A DNA stretch of 64,000 bases, from positions 930,001 through 994,000 of the forward strand of contig JAHYIO010000005.1 in NCBI GenBank assembly GCA_020543525.1, read 5' to 3'. A program made the translations under genes and the position numbers. Shown here in pieces: positions 45,538 to 59,215 of the stretch. The DNA comes from Coriolopsis trogii. Its lineage: Eukaryota; Basidiomycota; Agaricomycetes; Polyporales; Polyporaceae. Within the stretch, counting starts at the first letter, position 1. Each line of letters starts with the position of its first letter. Under the pieces are notes generated by a model, which searched no databases, was not told the DNA's origin, and saw nothing but the letters and a program-made list of their open reading frames with translations.

Positions 45538-48457
45538 TCAACATCTCTTCTCATGTGGCGCAACGAGACTATGCGCACCTTTCGCATGCTTTTGTCGCTT
45601 CTTGGCACTGGGCTTGTCTCCCTCGTGGTCCGATCCGTCGTCCAGAATGTTGGACACCGAAGCGTAATCGAACGCTTCCACCTCTGCCTCCTCAGGCTTA
45701 GGACTCGTGTCTGCAAGATTGCTCGCCTCGCCCTTCTCTGCCGCACGCTCGCGCTTGCGTTTGGACTTCGCCTTCCGTTGACCGACCACAACGATTGTGT
45801 CGTCGACAGGCGGTGCTTGTGCGGTCGTGCGCTGCGACAGTGGGACAAACGCAACTTCGGCTTGACCTTCGACTTTGAGCACACTTTCATCCTCCATAGC
45901 TGCGGAGGCGGGAGCGACTCCGCTTGATGCTGAAGTTGTGGTATGGATGACGTTGGGAACTGTGGGTGCAATGACGAGTTTGCTGTGAATGCGCGTGGCG
46001 GCTTCCAGAAACCGAGCTCGATTTGTGGTCGAATCAGGAGCGTGCTCTCGTTGAGTGTATGACTGTCGACCGAAGAGCGCGCTCCGCTGGGCAATAGGAA
46101 GTGGTTCGACGGCTTTTCGTTGCAACGAAAATCCGAACAATGTCGATTGGACAGCGGTGATTGCGGACACTACGGGCACTGTCACTATGGAATGGCTGAT
46201 ACACGAATCATGCAGCTTACCCCGCGACCATAACGAATGGGTTGGATCGCTTGTGGATGATTCAGAGGTGATTGCATCCTCTACTCGATCTACGGCCATA
46301 GGAGCGTCTGCCGTCTCGACAGACGATTCTCCTGAGCTTTCTTCCGTTATACCAGGCGCGCTAAGCGCACTCTTAACAGCTTGACGGATGGTGTCGAGCA
46401 GCTCCTTAGCGCGCCGCCTGATGACAGGCGGAACTGGGTGGAAGACGGCAAGCAATGCTGCCATGTCTCCCGGTGTCCGCTCTGCCAAGGCGAACAAATA
46501 GTGATTAGGCAGAACATATCTATGAGTAATCGCGCGTGAGCTCGGTGGGACAGCCTGAACAAGGTTGGCTAACCTTGTGCTCTCGTCTTCCTCCCGAGCG
46601 ATACGATCACGCCACGCGTGCACAGCCAGGTATACAGCGCGCTGCGCGCCTGCAGCACTTCCCGCTGGGATAGTAGAGCTTGCCATGAAGTTACTCTTGT
46701 TCCATTTCCGTGCCAGGGTATCCCAACCGCCTGGACCGGAGCCTCCTTCGGCGTCGTACGTTTCCTTCTCATACACGCGCATGGCTGTCTCCTCGGACCG
46801 AGACAGCACTTCGCGGACAAGAGCGTGAGCAGGTGGTACAGTAGCATCGGGAGCTGGTGTGGAAGATGAGGAGGAGGGGCTTTGTGCACGAGACTGTGCG
46901 CGAGATTGTGCGCGATCAAGTAGTGCGTTGCGGAGGTGGTCGTAGATGAAGAGTAGGAAGTGGGTGTCGGAGCGGGCATACTGGAGCATTTCCTCTGGCA
47001 GAGGTCTGGAAAGGCGCACATATCGATGAGCAGTCTCGTCCGTGCAGCAAACAGACATACCGTATACGCCAATCTGCAAGCTGGTAGCGCTTATCGGCAG
47101 TGAAATCGCAGTACATTTCGAGTAGCGTCGCAAGTCCATGCCGTGGAAAGTCTGCCGTCTGCGGGTGAAAACCAGAACGCATATATGCACGTCTCACGTA
47201 CCTAGGACCTTGGACGCATGGTAGGTATCGAACAAGTTGACTACATAGATGTTGAAGTCCTGCTGAAGCCAGACAATATCGCTCTCTGCACCATGGAAAA
47301 CCTATGTGCTTTGAGCGTTTTGCAAAGCCCAAACATACGCATATACATACCTTCACAACATCAGGATTCGTGAAGACCTCGTTCAACTCCTCCATCTCGT
47401 CCCGAAGCGCGAGCGTGTCGACAACAAAATCTTCTTCGCGTGTACTGATCTGCATCAAACAAACGAAACCCCCAAAAGTGCGATAGCTATGGTACTCCAA
47501 GTCTACGGCTACTTCGTGTGCGCCTCGTAACTTGTCCAACATAGTCGCGAAGACGTCGGAGGTTGATACCCATGTGAACGGCGTTTCTTCGAAGGATCTA
47601 GGGGGTATTGGGGTTGCCGAAGTGAACATACGGGCAGGATATGATATGTGCTTGATCTCGTAGCAGTAGGGGTGTATCCTGGTGTGCATTAGCTGGATCA
47701 ACACGAAGCAGGAGTAGTGACAGCAACATACGAGGTTGACAACCCCTCTTCATCGTTCTCCGAGTAATTATACCCCAGTGGTACTCGGGCGTTATACTTG
47801 TGCCGCAGTGTAGGAGCCCACGCAATGTGGCTGCGGTTGTCTGGTTTTCGCTTGAAGGCCAGCTGCGGTTTGGCAAGATACGACGCGTGCTGCAACGCAG
47901 GGTCGAGGCGACCTTGTACAACAGTGCTCTTCTTCTGAATTGTGGTACATGCACATTCTGAATACACTCGAGAATATGAGGCACGTACCTTCTGTGTTGT
48001 GGCGATAGGTGCAGAACTGACCGCAATAGCAGGTGGCTTGATGTTCCCAAGAAATTCGTCCAAGCCTATATCCTAACTTCCACCATGAGTTGTGGACGCT
48101 GTATGCATAGGAGTGTATACCCACCGCGCGTTCTAGCAACTGGTCCATAGAATCCACCACCAACGAGTGGAAGTTGTCCAGGACGTCATCTTGCACTTCC
48201 AAGCGTCCCTTTCCCTTTCCCCTGCTGCTCAAGGAAGGATTTGCACTTGACGCGAGATGCAGGAGTTTATTGGTGAGTGCAAGGACTCTTGAGGAGCACC
48301 GGTCAACCTCTTTAGCGAACTCCGGGTGCACGGAACGGTGAAATGGGATGTCCGCAGGCAGCGAGACAGCGGCACGAGTCGCTTTCAGCGCAGAGCCTTG
48401 GAGTTGAGTGTTATAATCGTGGAACGTCGTCGACGACAGACCAGACGAGGAGGACAT
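45538..48457 (-). CDS. RRP6: RRP6, 3'-5' exonuclease of the nuclear exosome
   Basis: It trims and degrades rRNA, snRNA, snoRNA and aberrant nuclear RNAs. The start [16 protein letters not shown] (48457) begins an N-terminal PMC2NT-like region (cofactor Rrp47 binding). Later exons read [17 protein letters not shown] and [11 protein letters not shown], then the DEDD-Y exonuclease domain: [10 protein letters not shown] (D, E), [16 protein letters not shown] (D), [15 protein letters not shown], and [11 protein letters not shown] (Y-x3-D). An HRDC region follows ([31 protein letters not shown]), then a long acidic/basic tail with [16 protein letters not shown] and a stop at 45538. About eight introns; about 820 residues, as expected. 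The catalytic residues are intact. Confidence 0.93.
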
Positions 48458-48655
48458 GGTGGTGATCGACGGCGTGCTCACTATGCTGAGCGCGCTCTCT
48501 GCTGCAGGGTGTCGGAAATTTCGCGTGACTGGGGTGACCTCGGGTGTCACACCGTGACCCGGACGCGTTCTACGCTGTTCTGCGCGAGCTCAACGCTGCT
48601 CTCAACCTCGACGAACTCTTGACTCCAGCTTGCGCTTATCTCCCTCAACGGCGTT
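48458..48655. promoter_or_regulatory. Bidirectional promoter RRP6 / CFIm25
   Basis: Only 198 bp separate the two ATG codons, which point away from each other. No clear TATA box is visible on either strand, as is common for housekeeping genes. Confidence 0.7.
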
Positions 48656-49673
<1,018 letters not shown>

Positions 49674-51181
49674 TCATCAATCACAGCAAAAGTACATCAT
49701 TCTTCAGTGTGTCAGCTTTCACCCGTCATGTCGTGTCGTGTTGTCTCTGCATCTTGTTGCTCCTCTGTGAATAGAAGTCTTGCTCTGGATCGTCCATGTA
49801 TTGTACGTTCTCAACTCGTTCAAATTACTTGTATCAGTCGCACTCTAGCTGTCGTCCTTCGAGCTTTGGGGGGTAATCCTGCTCCACAAGTGAGGTTCCT
49901 CTCGGAAGGCGACTCAGATGGTGCGTGCTCTTTGCATCTACGATGTGGTACACACCGTACTGAGGAGTCTATAGCAAATCTTGGTAGCTCTGAGAGTGTG
50001 CGAGATCGGTGATGGCAAGAGGCTTTGCCGTTCGACAGTTGAGGGTTCTGGCCCTGTCAACATTGAACTATATGTATGTGTACGATTTTGTGTCCTGCAA
50101 GTGGACTTTGTTAATCACCCTCCAGCGCACGGATGTATTACCGTCCATGAAATTATTGCTGTGCAATGCACCCGCGGCGCCGCGGTGGACAGAGAGCTGA
50201 CATCTACGACCCGGCACCTCTAACCGTGCTTGTCATGACGCTGTCCTCTGTCTTGCTATCTGGCCTGGCCGTTATGCCCGAATTGCCGCCTGTCAACGAG
50301 GGAGGCTCACTAAGAGGACCCTGTCTCCCCAGTGGCGGAACCTTGACCTGCGTTTTTCAAATCCATGCTTACGGAAGCCGGCGGTAGGGCTCCTGTCGAG
50401 AAGGATGTGAGTGAAATGCTCACTTCCGTCATCCTGGCCTTCTCAGTGGGACATCAGGCGGGCGTACGTTACTGACAATGACCGACAGGCTCGCATAGCA
50501 ACCGCATACACCGCCGATCGAGACGTCCAGGTATGCTGTACAATGTATACCGCCTGCATCGACCTCATTCGGAGGCCTTCAGGTTCCTTACATCGAAGGG
50601 CACGTCGGCCGCAGGCACCTCCGTTCGACGAATATTACTAAGATAACCTACGCGAGGCACAACAAGCTGCCTTCTTCCGACCCGCTGACTGCATGGTTGC
50701 TTCCGCGCAGACAGATGCTTTGCATATTCCCTCCATTCGAAGCTCGCTCACACGGCTGCTGTGACCGCAGGCAGCTCAACATCACCGATTCAGTCTATTC
50801 TCTCATGGTCGTCCGTAGAACCCCCTCTTCCTCTCATCCGTGTTCAAAACGGTATACTTACAGTATTCTCCTTCCCACCGCCCCGGTCGACTATTCGCGA
50901 CCCTGGGAAGCTTGCGAACCGTGTGCAGTGTCAAGTGCTGCGCGGCCATTTTGGGACAGTCACTCTCAGACCCTCATCAGCGTGCGCACAGGAAGCTCGA
51001 CGTAGCGACGGTGGAGCACTCAACGATTACTGTAGGAACAAGTCGCACCGCTCCCATTCATATTTGAATACTGAAGCATCCATTCTGGGCTTTCCCCCTT
51101 TTACCCCGTTTCACCAGCGACCTTACTACTGCCCGTACTGTGCTTGCAGTGTCTCCTCGGCGCTCTGAGGTGCCCTCACTG
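49674..51181. other. Intergenic, 1.5 kb
   Basis: Several overlapping short open frames, none with convincing coding character. It may contain an upstream exon of the next gene, because an acceptor-like CTTGCAG at 51150 precedes its reading frame. Confidence 0.35.
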
Positions 51182-52773
51182 ATGGCTTCGCTCTCGCTAC
51201 CCAGCCTGTCCCTAGCAAGTCTATCATCCTCGAGGCCGACTCCAACCGGAGGCAACCCAAACAATTTCTTTCCTCCGGGCAGCGGACCACAAGAGCTGAC
51301 GTCATCAGCGTCCCTTTACTGTACGTCTGGCCACATTGACTGCTGTCCGCGCCCGAGTGATTGCAGATGGAGCTGTTGCTGAGAGACGGACTGTTTGCTC
51401 TTCCGCAGTGTACACCTTTCTAGGTGAGTGCAAATTTACTCCCCTCTGTTCGTCGCAGGTGGACGGCGAGGACGTGAGATGACATCGGGGTTACGAGGCA
51501 AGCGCGCTGCGAACAAATCATGTGTTCCCCGTTGGACTCGGGGTTGCCGTTGTGGCGCGAGGCTGGGCTGCCCGCGAGTACGCATGCGTGTCGTACTGCA
51601 CTGCGCGTGTCTCGATGTACAGCGAGGACTGTGATCTGGGTATACGTATACATACCTGCTTGAATGCTCGTCGTCGGTCTCCCTCCTTTTCTCGATCTCG
51701 ATGTGTCGCTGCGGCACCTCGCTTGGCCTATTAGTGCCCCTCCAACCCTCACGACCCGTTTCATGCTCACGACCTTCCGCTTAAGCTCATGACCTGTTGA
51801 TGCCCAAGTCCACGTCCTCGTCTAACCCTGCGCCGAGCATGCCCTCATTGACTAAAATCGCTGAGGCTGTCCTCATTCCAGCGACCATTCTCTTCATCCT
51901 CCTTATCTCAGGCACCATAATCATTCGCTCGTATGCTCTCCGGAGACATCAGCGTGCACTACTTGCAGAGGCGATCGCCAACGGGACCCATGTTATCCCA
52001 AAAGTGTACCGGGACGAGGACCGCCCAAAGATGTTCGAGGTCCACATAATCGGGCGCAATGAAGCCCCGCGGCCCGAAGAATATCATCACTCAGAGAAGG
52101 AGGAGAGTGGGGGGAACGACACGATTGCCGATTGGGAGAAGATCAAGGTCCGTCACTTTACACTTTTCTCAGTCATGAACAGCGCTAATCGGACAATGTC
52201 GATGCTCAGCCTATATCCTGCAGGTGGCTTAACGCGCCAGACGATACGGCGACTACGACTCGGCCGACGCTAGCCCCGACTCCGCACCCATCGCCTCGTC
52301 GACAGTGGCTGCCATGGCCTTTTCGCAGACATCGCGAACCGCTCTTGCCCACTTCCGCATCCGATAGGGACAATGCCACCCAGACGCGGCCGTTGTCACG
52401 GTCGGAGCGTAGTTCACGGTCAACAGACTTGTTCCGTGCATCTGTCTCCTCGACAGAGAAGCCACCGATCACGCCAGAACCCGAACCCGAGCTCGTCCGC
52501 GTATCCGTCCTCATCAGCATGCCGTTCGCTAACGGCGGGCGGCGGACTCCGAGGGAAGACGGGGAACAGGAGCTGCCGTACTTGGAGTTCGGGACAGCGG
52601 AGGTGTGCTCGGATGGGCTTGGGCCGGCTCTTGCGAGGCCGCCGACGCCTCCGCCGTTGCCTTCGACACCAGCGACGCCTTTCCGACCACCCCCGCTCAT
52701 GCTATCGCTGTCGCGGATAAGTTTACCTCTTCGAAGCGCGGGTGTTGCCTCGACACGTGGAGGGGGTCCATAG
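51182..52773 (+). CDS. Single-pass membrane protein with a 15-nt microexon
   Basis: Exon (ATG 51182; frame open back to an acceptor at 51150) MASLSLPSLSLASLSSSRPT, then NPNNFFPPGSGPQELTSSAS, ending LY at a GTACGT donor (51321). A 15-nt exon, TGTACACCTTTCTAG (51409-51423), lies between CAG and GTGAGT. The next exon starts at 51882 after CCAG. Together they read SLYLYTFLATILFILLISGT, one clean transmembrane helix, followed by IIIRSYALRRHQRALLAEAI. The last exon (52208 on) begins PISCRWLNAPDD and ends VASTRGGGP at 52773, with VRVSVLISMPFANGG near the C-terminus. The Ser-rich outside, one helix and cytosolic tail fit a family common in basidiomycetes (my recollection), of unknown function. The 458-nt second intron is long; a start at 51797 inside it is an alternative. 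Confidence 0.6.
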
Positions 52774-54177
52774 CACGAAAGATACTACATGTGTGGACAT
52801 GAACTTTACGGTTGTGGCTGATCACGAGAGTTATACTGGATGGGTTTGTTGCGCATGATGCCAGATTGATACCTCTTTGGTGCTTCGCTCGTAGAACTGT
52901 CACTGCCTGTTCTTGTGTTTGTCGCGAGATCTGATCTCGACCTCGTCGAAGCGCCCGACGAGAACGACTCCCGCGTCTATCCGACTCTGTTAGTCCCACC
53001 ATTAACATCCACCATCGGCATAACCACTTCGTCACTACAGGCTCAATCTTCTTCCAGCAGATCCACTGCCTCCCAAAACTGGAAAATTGATATGGAGGGG
53101 TTAGTCTGCCGTGAGACCTCTTGTAGGTGCGAAGCAATCGCCTAGTAATGTCAAAGTCTTCATATTTTTTTTCTGACTGGGTTGTCGCAGAGCAACATGT
53201 GCAACGTTCAACGCGTACTTTCTCGATTCGAACGTTGCTCTAGGCGTGATGAACGAGCGGAGCCTTATCAAGATGCCTGACTTCAATTGCAAGTCAAGGG
53301 ACCCGGATGATGTCACGATGTCCGTTCTTCAGCTCGAAGGCCGCTTAGGACGGATGCAGGACAAACCCTTTGCATCAAATCGTTGATTCATCGTCGCTAA
53401 GCTAGTCCGCGCAGCACTAGTGCAGCACTCTGCTCATAAGTACACCCCGGTAAGTCTCCGCTGTTCCTTGAATGACCACAAGAGCCGATGTCCATCATGA
53501 CATGCGTGGGCTTATAATCTATAGAGTAGATGTCAATGCGCCATGCACAAAAACAGCCGGGTTGAGATTCGCAGACACATGACCCATGGTAATCTGATTT
53601 CCACGCCCAACCCGAGGAGGCGGCACCGGCGGTGCCGCTCGCGTAGACAGCGTCGACGCCGTCCGATGCTTGCTTCGGTCGGAATGACCTCGACTGACTT
53701 ACGCGGACGGTTTTATGCGGACGGTTGCTCATATCATGCATGTCCTCAGCTTGGGGGAGTATCTACAAAAGTGTGTATAGCGCTCTGTTCTCGTCTGCGT
53801 GGACTGCGACCAATCGTTACTGACGATTGAGGATACCAGATATCATTCCCAACATGTTCCGACAGTAAGAATACTATGTCCATAATCCCAGTATCAGTCT
53901 GCTAATGCTCAGGCTCGAAGCGTATGAGTGCGAAAGGGGGGCCGGTCACCGAACCCAGCGGACGGTACACGTGCACGAACGCAGCAGGAGCTCGGATCGA
54001 CACCCACGGTATGTAGCTTGTGGTAGCGTCAAAATTCCTCACTGATCCGATGGGAAGAAAAGGCTGGGTATCCTACGGGCTCCATAAAACGCCACGTCTC
54101 GAAGCTCAAAGATAGCGACTTGCGACTTATCTTTATACCCTCGCATCCACATCTCCGATTCCCTCTAGACAACAGCA
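52774..54177. other. Intergenic with a possible orphan last exon
   Basis: At 53191-53386 an open stretch (CATFNAYFLDSNVALGVMNE and on, ending FASNR and a stop) follows a good acceptor: a T8 run, CTGAC branch and CGCAG. No partner exon was found. The rest has no coding signal. Confidence 0.35.
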
Positions 54178-57100
54178 TGCCTTTAGACCTCGCAAAGCTC
54201 CCGCCGCATGTTACGACCGACTTCCATCCACCCGAGGCGCTTCTCACGCAGAAGGGCATTACCATAGCCCTGTTGTACGAATGGCACGCGAAGGAGAACC
54301 CGAATTATCCCCTCTTCGTCTACCAAGACGGCGATAAGCTCGAGTTCATCACTTACTCTATAGCATACCGTGCGATTGAGCGCGTGGCACGTTATATTGC
54401 AAACAAAGTTGGCACCGCAGGCAAGGAGGCGGGTCCACGACAGCCCGTCGTAGCATTGTTGGCCAACACAGGTGCGGCAATCTCTGCTACCGCACCTGCA
54501 ATCCATCGTGTTGATCATGTTGCTCTCAGACACGATCACATACTTCTGTACGGCGATCGGAATCTTGAGGGCTGGATGCACTCTGTTCCTCGTTTCGACC
54601 CGGAATGCGCCGGCAGCAGTCACGGATGTGCTCTATCGCACGGGAACGACTCATATTGTGGTATCCGCAGACGACTACATGCAGGGAGTCGCCAAGGAGT
54701 CGTTGAAGAGCCTCGAGGATATGGGTATCCATATCGCGGAATATGCGATGCCCGTCTTCGAGGACATATTCACAGAGGTATTGGCTCCCGAAAGCCCGTT
54801 CGCCGTCGATGTCGAATTACCACAGTACTTCAATGCGAAGGCCGATTGTATCATCTTGCATTCTTCGGGTAAGGATCATTTTAATGACCTCGATCTAGAG
54901 ACTTATGTAAACATAGGTTCCACGGGGCATCCCAAGCCCCTTCCCTGGACCCATGAGAAACTCTTCGTATGGGGGCAAGAGCCGAGTGTGTATATCATCT
55001 TCATCGTCATGCGCACATCACGAACCTAAACCGTCTTCAGCGAATTGTAAACTTGAGGTTCAAGGATCTGTCATGGGCTGCCATGGCACACCTATGTTCC
55101 ACGGCCTCGGAATGTTCATGTACGCCGCGTCGGTACGTCTGCTACGACTTGCACGTTCGGTGCCTAACTGAGACATCATGTTAGCCTATCATGGGGTTTG
55201 TAGTGGCAGCGTTCAAGCCTGCGTCGCCACCGACTGTACCCACTCCTGATGCGGTCTGGGAAGGTATCGTGGCGACCGGTGCGGACTTCTCTTGGAGTGT
55301 GCCCTCCTTCATTGAGGTGAGAATCCGATACACTTTATTTTTCGTATATCTAAGCCACTTTGGGCCTGCAGGAATGGGCTCGTGATCCTGAGAAGGTGCA
55401 TATAATGCAGGGAATGCGTGGTGTCGTGCGTTAGACCTAAATTCTGCTCAAGTGTTCCTTCTGACGAGTTTCCTCCTGTTATGGCAGATCTTCGGCGGGG
55501 CGTCGCTAAACGAAGATGTCGGGAACGCGCTTGCAAGCAAGGGTGTATCTCTATTCACCGTATATGGCTGGTGAGTGTTACGCTGTTGCCCGACTCGAAC
55601 ATTACACTGAGACGGTGTGATAGTACCGAGGTCGGCCTGATCAACATGTTCGCCAGACGTGAGTATCTCACAGAAAGCTCACTGCTTCCTTCTCAACTGA
55701 TAATCTTGTCAGCGAACCCGGGGATGGACTGGGCATACTGGGAAGTAACTCCCGGGATAGAAGCGATCTTCCGCCCTGCGGGAGATGGTGAGTACGAAGT
55801 GATAGTACTGGTAAGAACTGCGATTCGTACTCGTCGTCCACATCTGATTCAACATGCCTGCCCAGTCTCCGCCAGACTTGCCCCTTCCGAAGACGAATAC
55901 GAAGATCGGGGACCGAGACGCATATGCGACTAGTGACTTGGTAGTACCTCATCCTACTAAGTCGGGTCTTTGGAAGATCGTCGGCCGCGCTGACGAGCAG
56001 ATCATCTTGTCCAATGGCGAGAAGGTACGTGAGAAGCTGCCTCAACTAGCCAGAGTATCTAATTTAACGCAATCATTCCTAGACTAACCCGATTCCTCTT
56101 GGTAAGGGGTAGTCGTATTCTTTCTTATTCGAGGCCGCTTATGTTGCTCTGTCCTGTAGAGAGGATGATAAACGAAGACCCTTACGTGAAGTCCTCTGTC
56201 ATGTTTGGGCGAGGCAAGTTCCAGAACGGGGTCCTCATAGAGCCGGTAGAAGACTATGCATTTGATCCGCACGACATCAAGAAACTAGAAGAGTTCAGGA
56301 ACAAGATCTGGTTAGTCCTCTTGCAACGCCATACCCTCTGCCTGAGACTCATGCTAATCGTACCCAGGCCAACCATTGAACGCGTCAACGAGTACGCGCC
56401 TCAACACTCAAGAATATTTAAGGAGGTTCGTCCTGTTCATTGCAAGGTTCTGGACGCAGCACTGACACGGGCTACTCCAAGATGATTCTGGTGACCTCTC
56501 CGTCGAAGCCATTCCAGTTCACAGTCAAGGGCCTCCCACGCCGTAACATTATCTTACAAGAGTACCACGACGAGATAGAGGCGCTCTACAAAGAAGTCGA
56601 GGACAGCTCTCAGAGCGAGATCGCCCCACCCGAAGTATGGGATGACGAGAGCACCCTGGCCTTCGTCCGTGCGGTCGTCGAGAGCACCCTAAGGCGGTCT
56701 ATTTCTGATGATGCTGACATATTCCGGCACGGCGGGGACAGGTGCGCGAAAATCCGTACTATATCTAGTCTGCGATGCGTCTGACGGGATGTGTTGACAG
56801 TCTGCAGGCGACTTGGATCAGGAACACCATCATGCGCGCAGTCCGCGAGTCGGACAAGAAGGCGGCGAAGCGGCTCCCTGCCAACCTCGTATTCGCCGCG
56901 CCTACCATCTCCGCTCTCGCCCGTGTCGTCAGCCGCGCGTTGAGCGACGTGGACGCCGACTCCTCGCACACACCTGCTGACCTCTGGAAATACGTGGAGA
57001 AGTATTCCGCGGACCTCCCGGCTCGTCCTGCTCACCTCGTCGACCGTCCGGCTGGAAAGGACGTGGTGGTGATCACGGGGACGACGGGTGGATTTGGGTG

Positions 57101-58385
57101 CGACACCCTTGAGCACCTGCTCCGGGACGAGAACGTGGAGACGGTGTACGCGTTCAACCGCAAGGGGGCGAATGCCTTGGAACGGCAGAGAGCGCAATTC
57201 ATGGCCAGAGGGCTCGATGTTGCACTCTTGGACTTGCCCAAGTTCCGAATGGTAGAGGCGGTCCTGCATGAGCCTGGCTTCGGGATCGAGTCTTCTCTAC
57301 TGGAAGAGGTATGTGATTGGGACATGTCTCCTAGACGGCGACTGTCCTCATATGCATGCCTGTATAGATCACTCGATCTGTAACACACATCATGCACAAT
57401 GGTGAGTTCACCTCTAATGGCCTCAACGCGTGTGCCTCTAAATTCATGCCTTCATAGCGTGGAAGGTTGACTTCAACCTCTCTATTTCGTCCTTCGAACC
57501 CGATATCCAAGGTGCACGCAATCTCGTCGACCTCGCCCTTGCATCGCCCTATACGAAACCGCCTTCGATCATATTCGTGAGCTCGGTGGGGATCTTTGCA
57601 AGTGAGCTATGTGCTTGTTCATCCCGAGCCGCGCTGACCATCCTTGTAGACTGCAAGCTTCCGCCTCCGGTCCCTGAGGTAGCAATTGATGATGCAGAAT
57701 CTCCCTTCGGCATCGGTTACTCTGAGGGGAAGTGGGTGACCGAACACGTCTTGCAGAATGTCTCTGCGCGTACGGACGTGCACACCACTGTCATGCGGTT
57801 GGGTCAGGTTGCCGGAGACAGGCTGGGATACTGGAACGAGAAGGAGTGGTTCCCGGCCCTGGTGAAGTCGGCGCTCTTTCAGAAGTGTTTGCCTGACCTC
57901 GAAGGGGTACGTACGGGTCCACATCGGATGTCCATGCAGACTGACAGGATCTACAGTCTGTCTCGTGGTTCCCCGCATACGAAGCTGCCAAGGCGTTCGC
58001 GGAGATGCGGCACTCTCCCGAACCGTTCCTCCACCTCGTTCATCCCCACCCGTCGCCTTGGAGGACGATCATGGAGCCTATCGCCCAGCTGTTGAACGTT
58101 CCTCTCGTGCCATACACGCAATGGCTCGCCGCCTTGGAGAACAGCGCCGAGCACGGCTCTGCGGCGGAAGTGGAGGCGATGAAGCTCAACCCGGCACTCC
58201 GCTTGCGCTCGTTCTTCAAGGCCCAGGCGGAGGTCATGACGCCTGACAGAGAGCCCATGGGGATTGTGCTCCTCTCCACAGAGAAGGCGATCAAGGCGTC
58301 CGAGTCGTTGGCGCGTATGCCACAGTTGGATGGAGAACGTGCTGCGCGGTGGGTAGCAGCTTGGAAGAAGTCGGGTTTCCTGTGA
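54178..58385 (+). CDS. Adenylate-forming reductase (A-T-R, NRPS-like)
   Basis: This family activates a carboxylic acid as an acyl-AMP, loads it on a carrier domain and releases it by NADPH reduction as aldehyde. The start MPLDLAKLPPHVTTDFHPPE lies in the adenylation domain: HSSGSTGHPKPLPWTH (A3 motif, split by an intron), IFGGASLNEDVG, YGTEVGLINM-like A5, and KSGLWKIVGRADEQIILSNG (A8). The carrier site is FRHGGD-S-LQA; the Ser that takes the phosphopantetheine sits exactly at an exon junction (near 56802). The reductase domain has VVVITGTTGGFGCDTLEHLL (nucleotide binding), SIIFVSSVGIFA and GYSEGKWVTEHVL (Tyr-x3-Lys). It ends AWKKSGFL at 58385. At least fifteen short introns; about 1,080 residues. 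No condensation domain. Related proteins are common in basidiomycetes, acting on aryl or alkyl acids. The substrate cannot be read. Confidence 0.88.
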
Positions 58386-59215
58386 TCGGATCTCGTCTGT
58401 GTACACGGTGTTATACCGCCGTCATGAATTCATGCTATCTAATGAGTAATGTCTTTACTCACCAGTGTCAAGATTGATCGTTAAGGGTCGATTCACCATA
58501 CCATCAACAAAGCGAGTCAATTCTCGGAGCGGAGAAGGCGTGTATCAGGGATGTAGTGTATGGAGCCGGTAAGAGTACGAAGAGTTCATCGTTGGACCAT
58601 CCGAAGGACAACGTCCGAACTATCCAAGAAGCCCTTGAACTTCTCGATGCCCTCACCCCCAGTACCTCGTAGAGTCGTACGCGATGCCGGATTCAACTCC
58701 TCAGGAAAAGGCGTCCTGGCACGGAATTCCGCTAGGCCTCTTAGACAGAGAACGCTTCAGATCTTCGTGTGGGTATCAGACTTGAAGCACTGCGTCCCGC
58801 CAGCAACAATGGGCTACGGTGCGGGGATCTGCTGCATGGCAGAACGTGGAGGTACGGCTATTCAAGTTCGGACCCGCAGGCATAGCATGGCGCGTGCAGG
58901 AGTGGTGCAACGGATTTCAGTGCATTTTAGCGACAGTGTATGTAGATCCCGACTTACATGATCAGAATACATGTATATGCCGGGCTCAGGCTGTGGCTTT
59001 ACTGTCCAGTGTCATACTAACCTTTAAGCGGTACGACAAATATAGCGCTAGGTATAACTGTATCGCAACGCGAGAGGGGTCAAGCCTTGCCACAGGCTTC
59101 GGCCAATATAGTATTCATAGAGCGAGTATGCCAGTGATCAGCTTAGAGTCTAGACAGAGACCGTGAAAGATCCTCTCGTACCTCGACCACGTGCCTACTA
59201 CACAGAAAGCCTCAT
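58386..59215. other. Intergenic, possible small coding remnant
   Basis: Between 58590 and 58930 short plus-strand segments read like protein (NVRTIQEALELLDAL; WQNVEVRLFKFGPAGIAW) but lie in different frames without clean splice sites. This may be a decayed gene. Confidence 0.3.
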
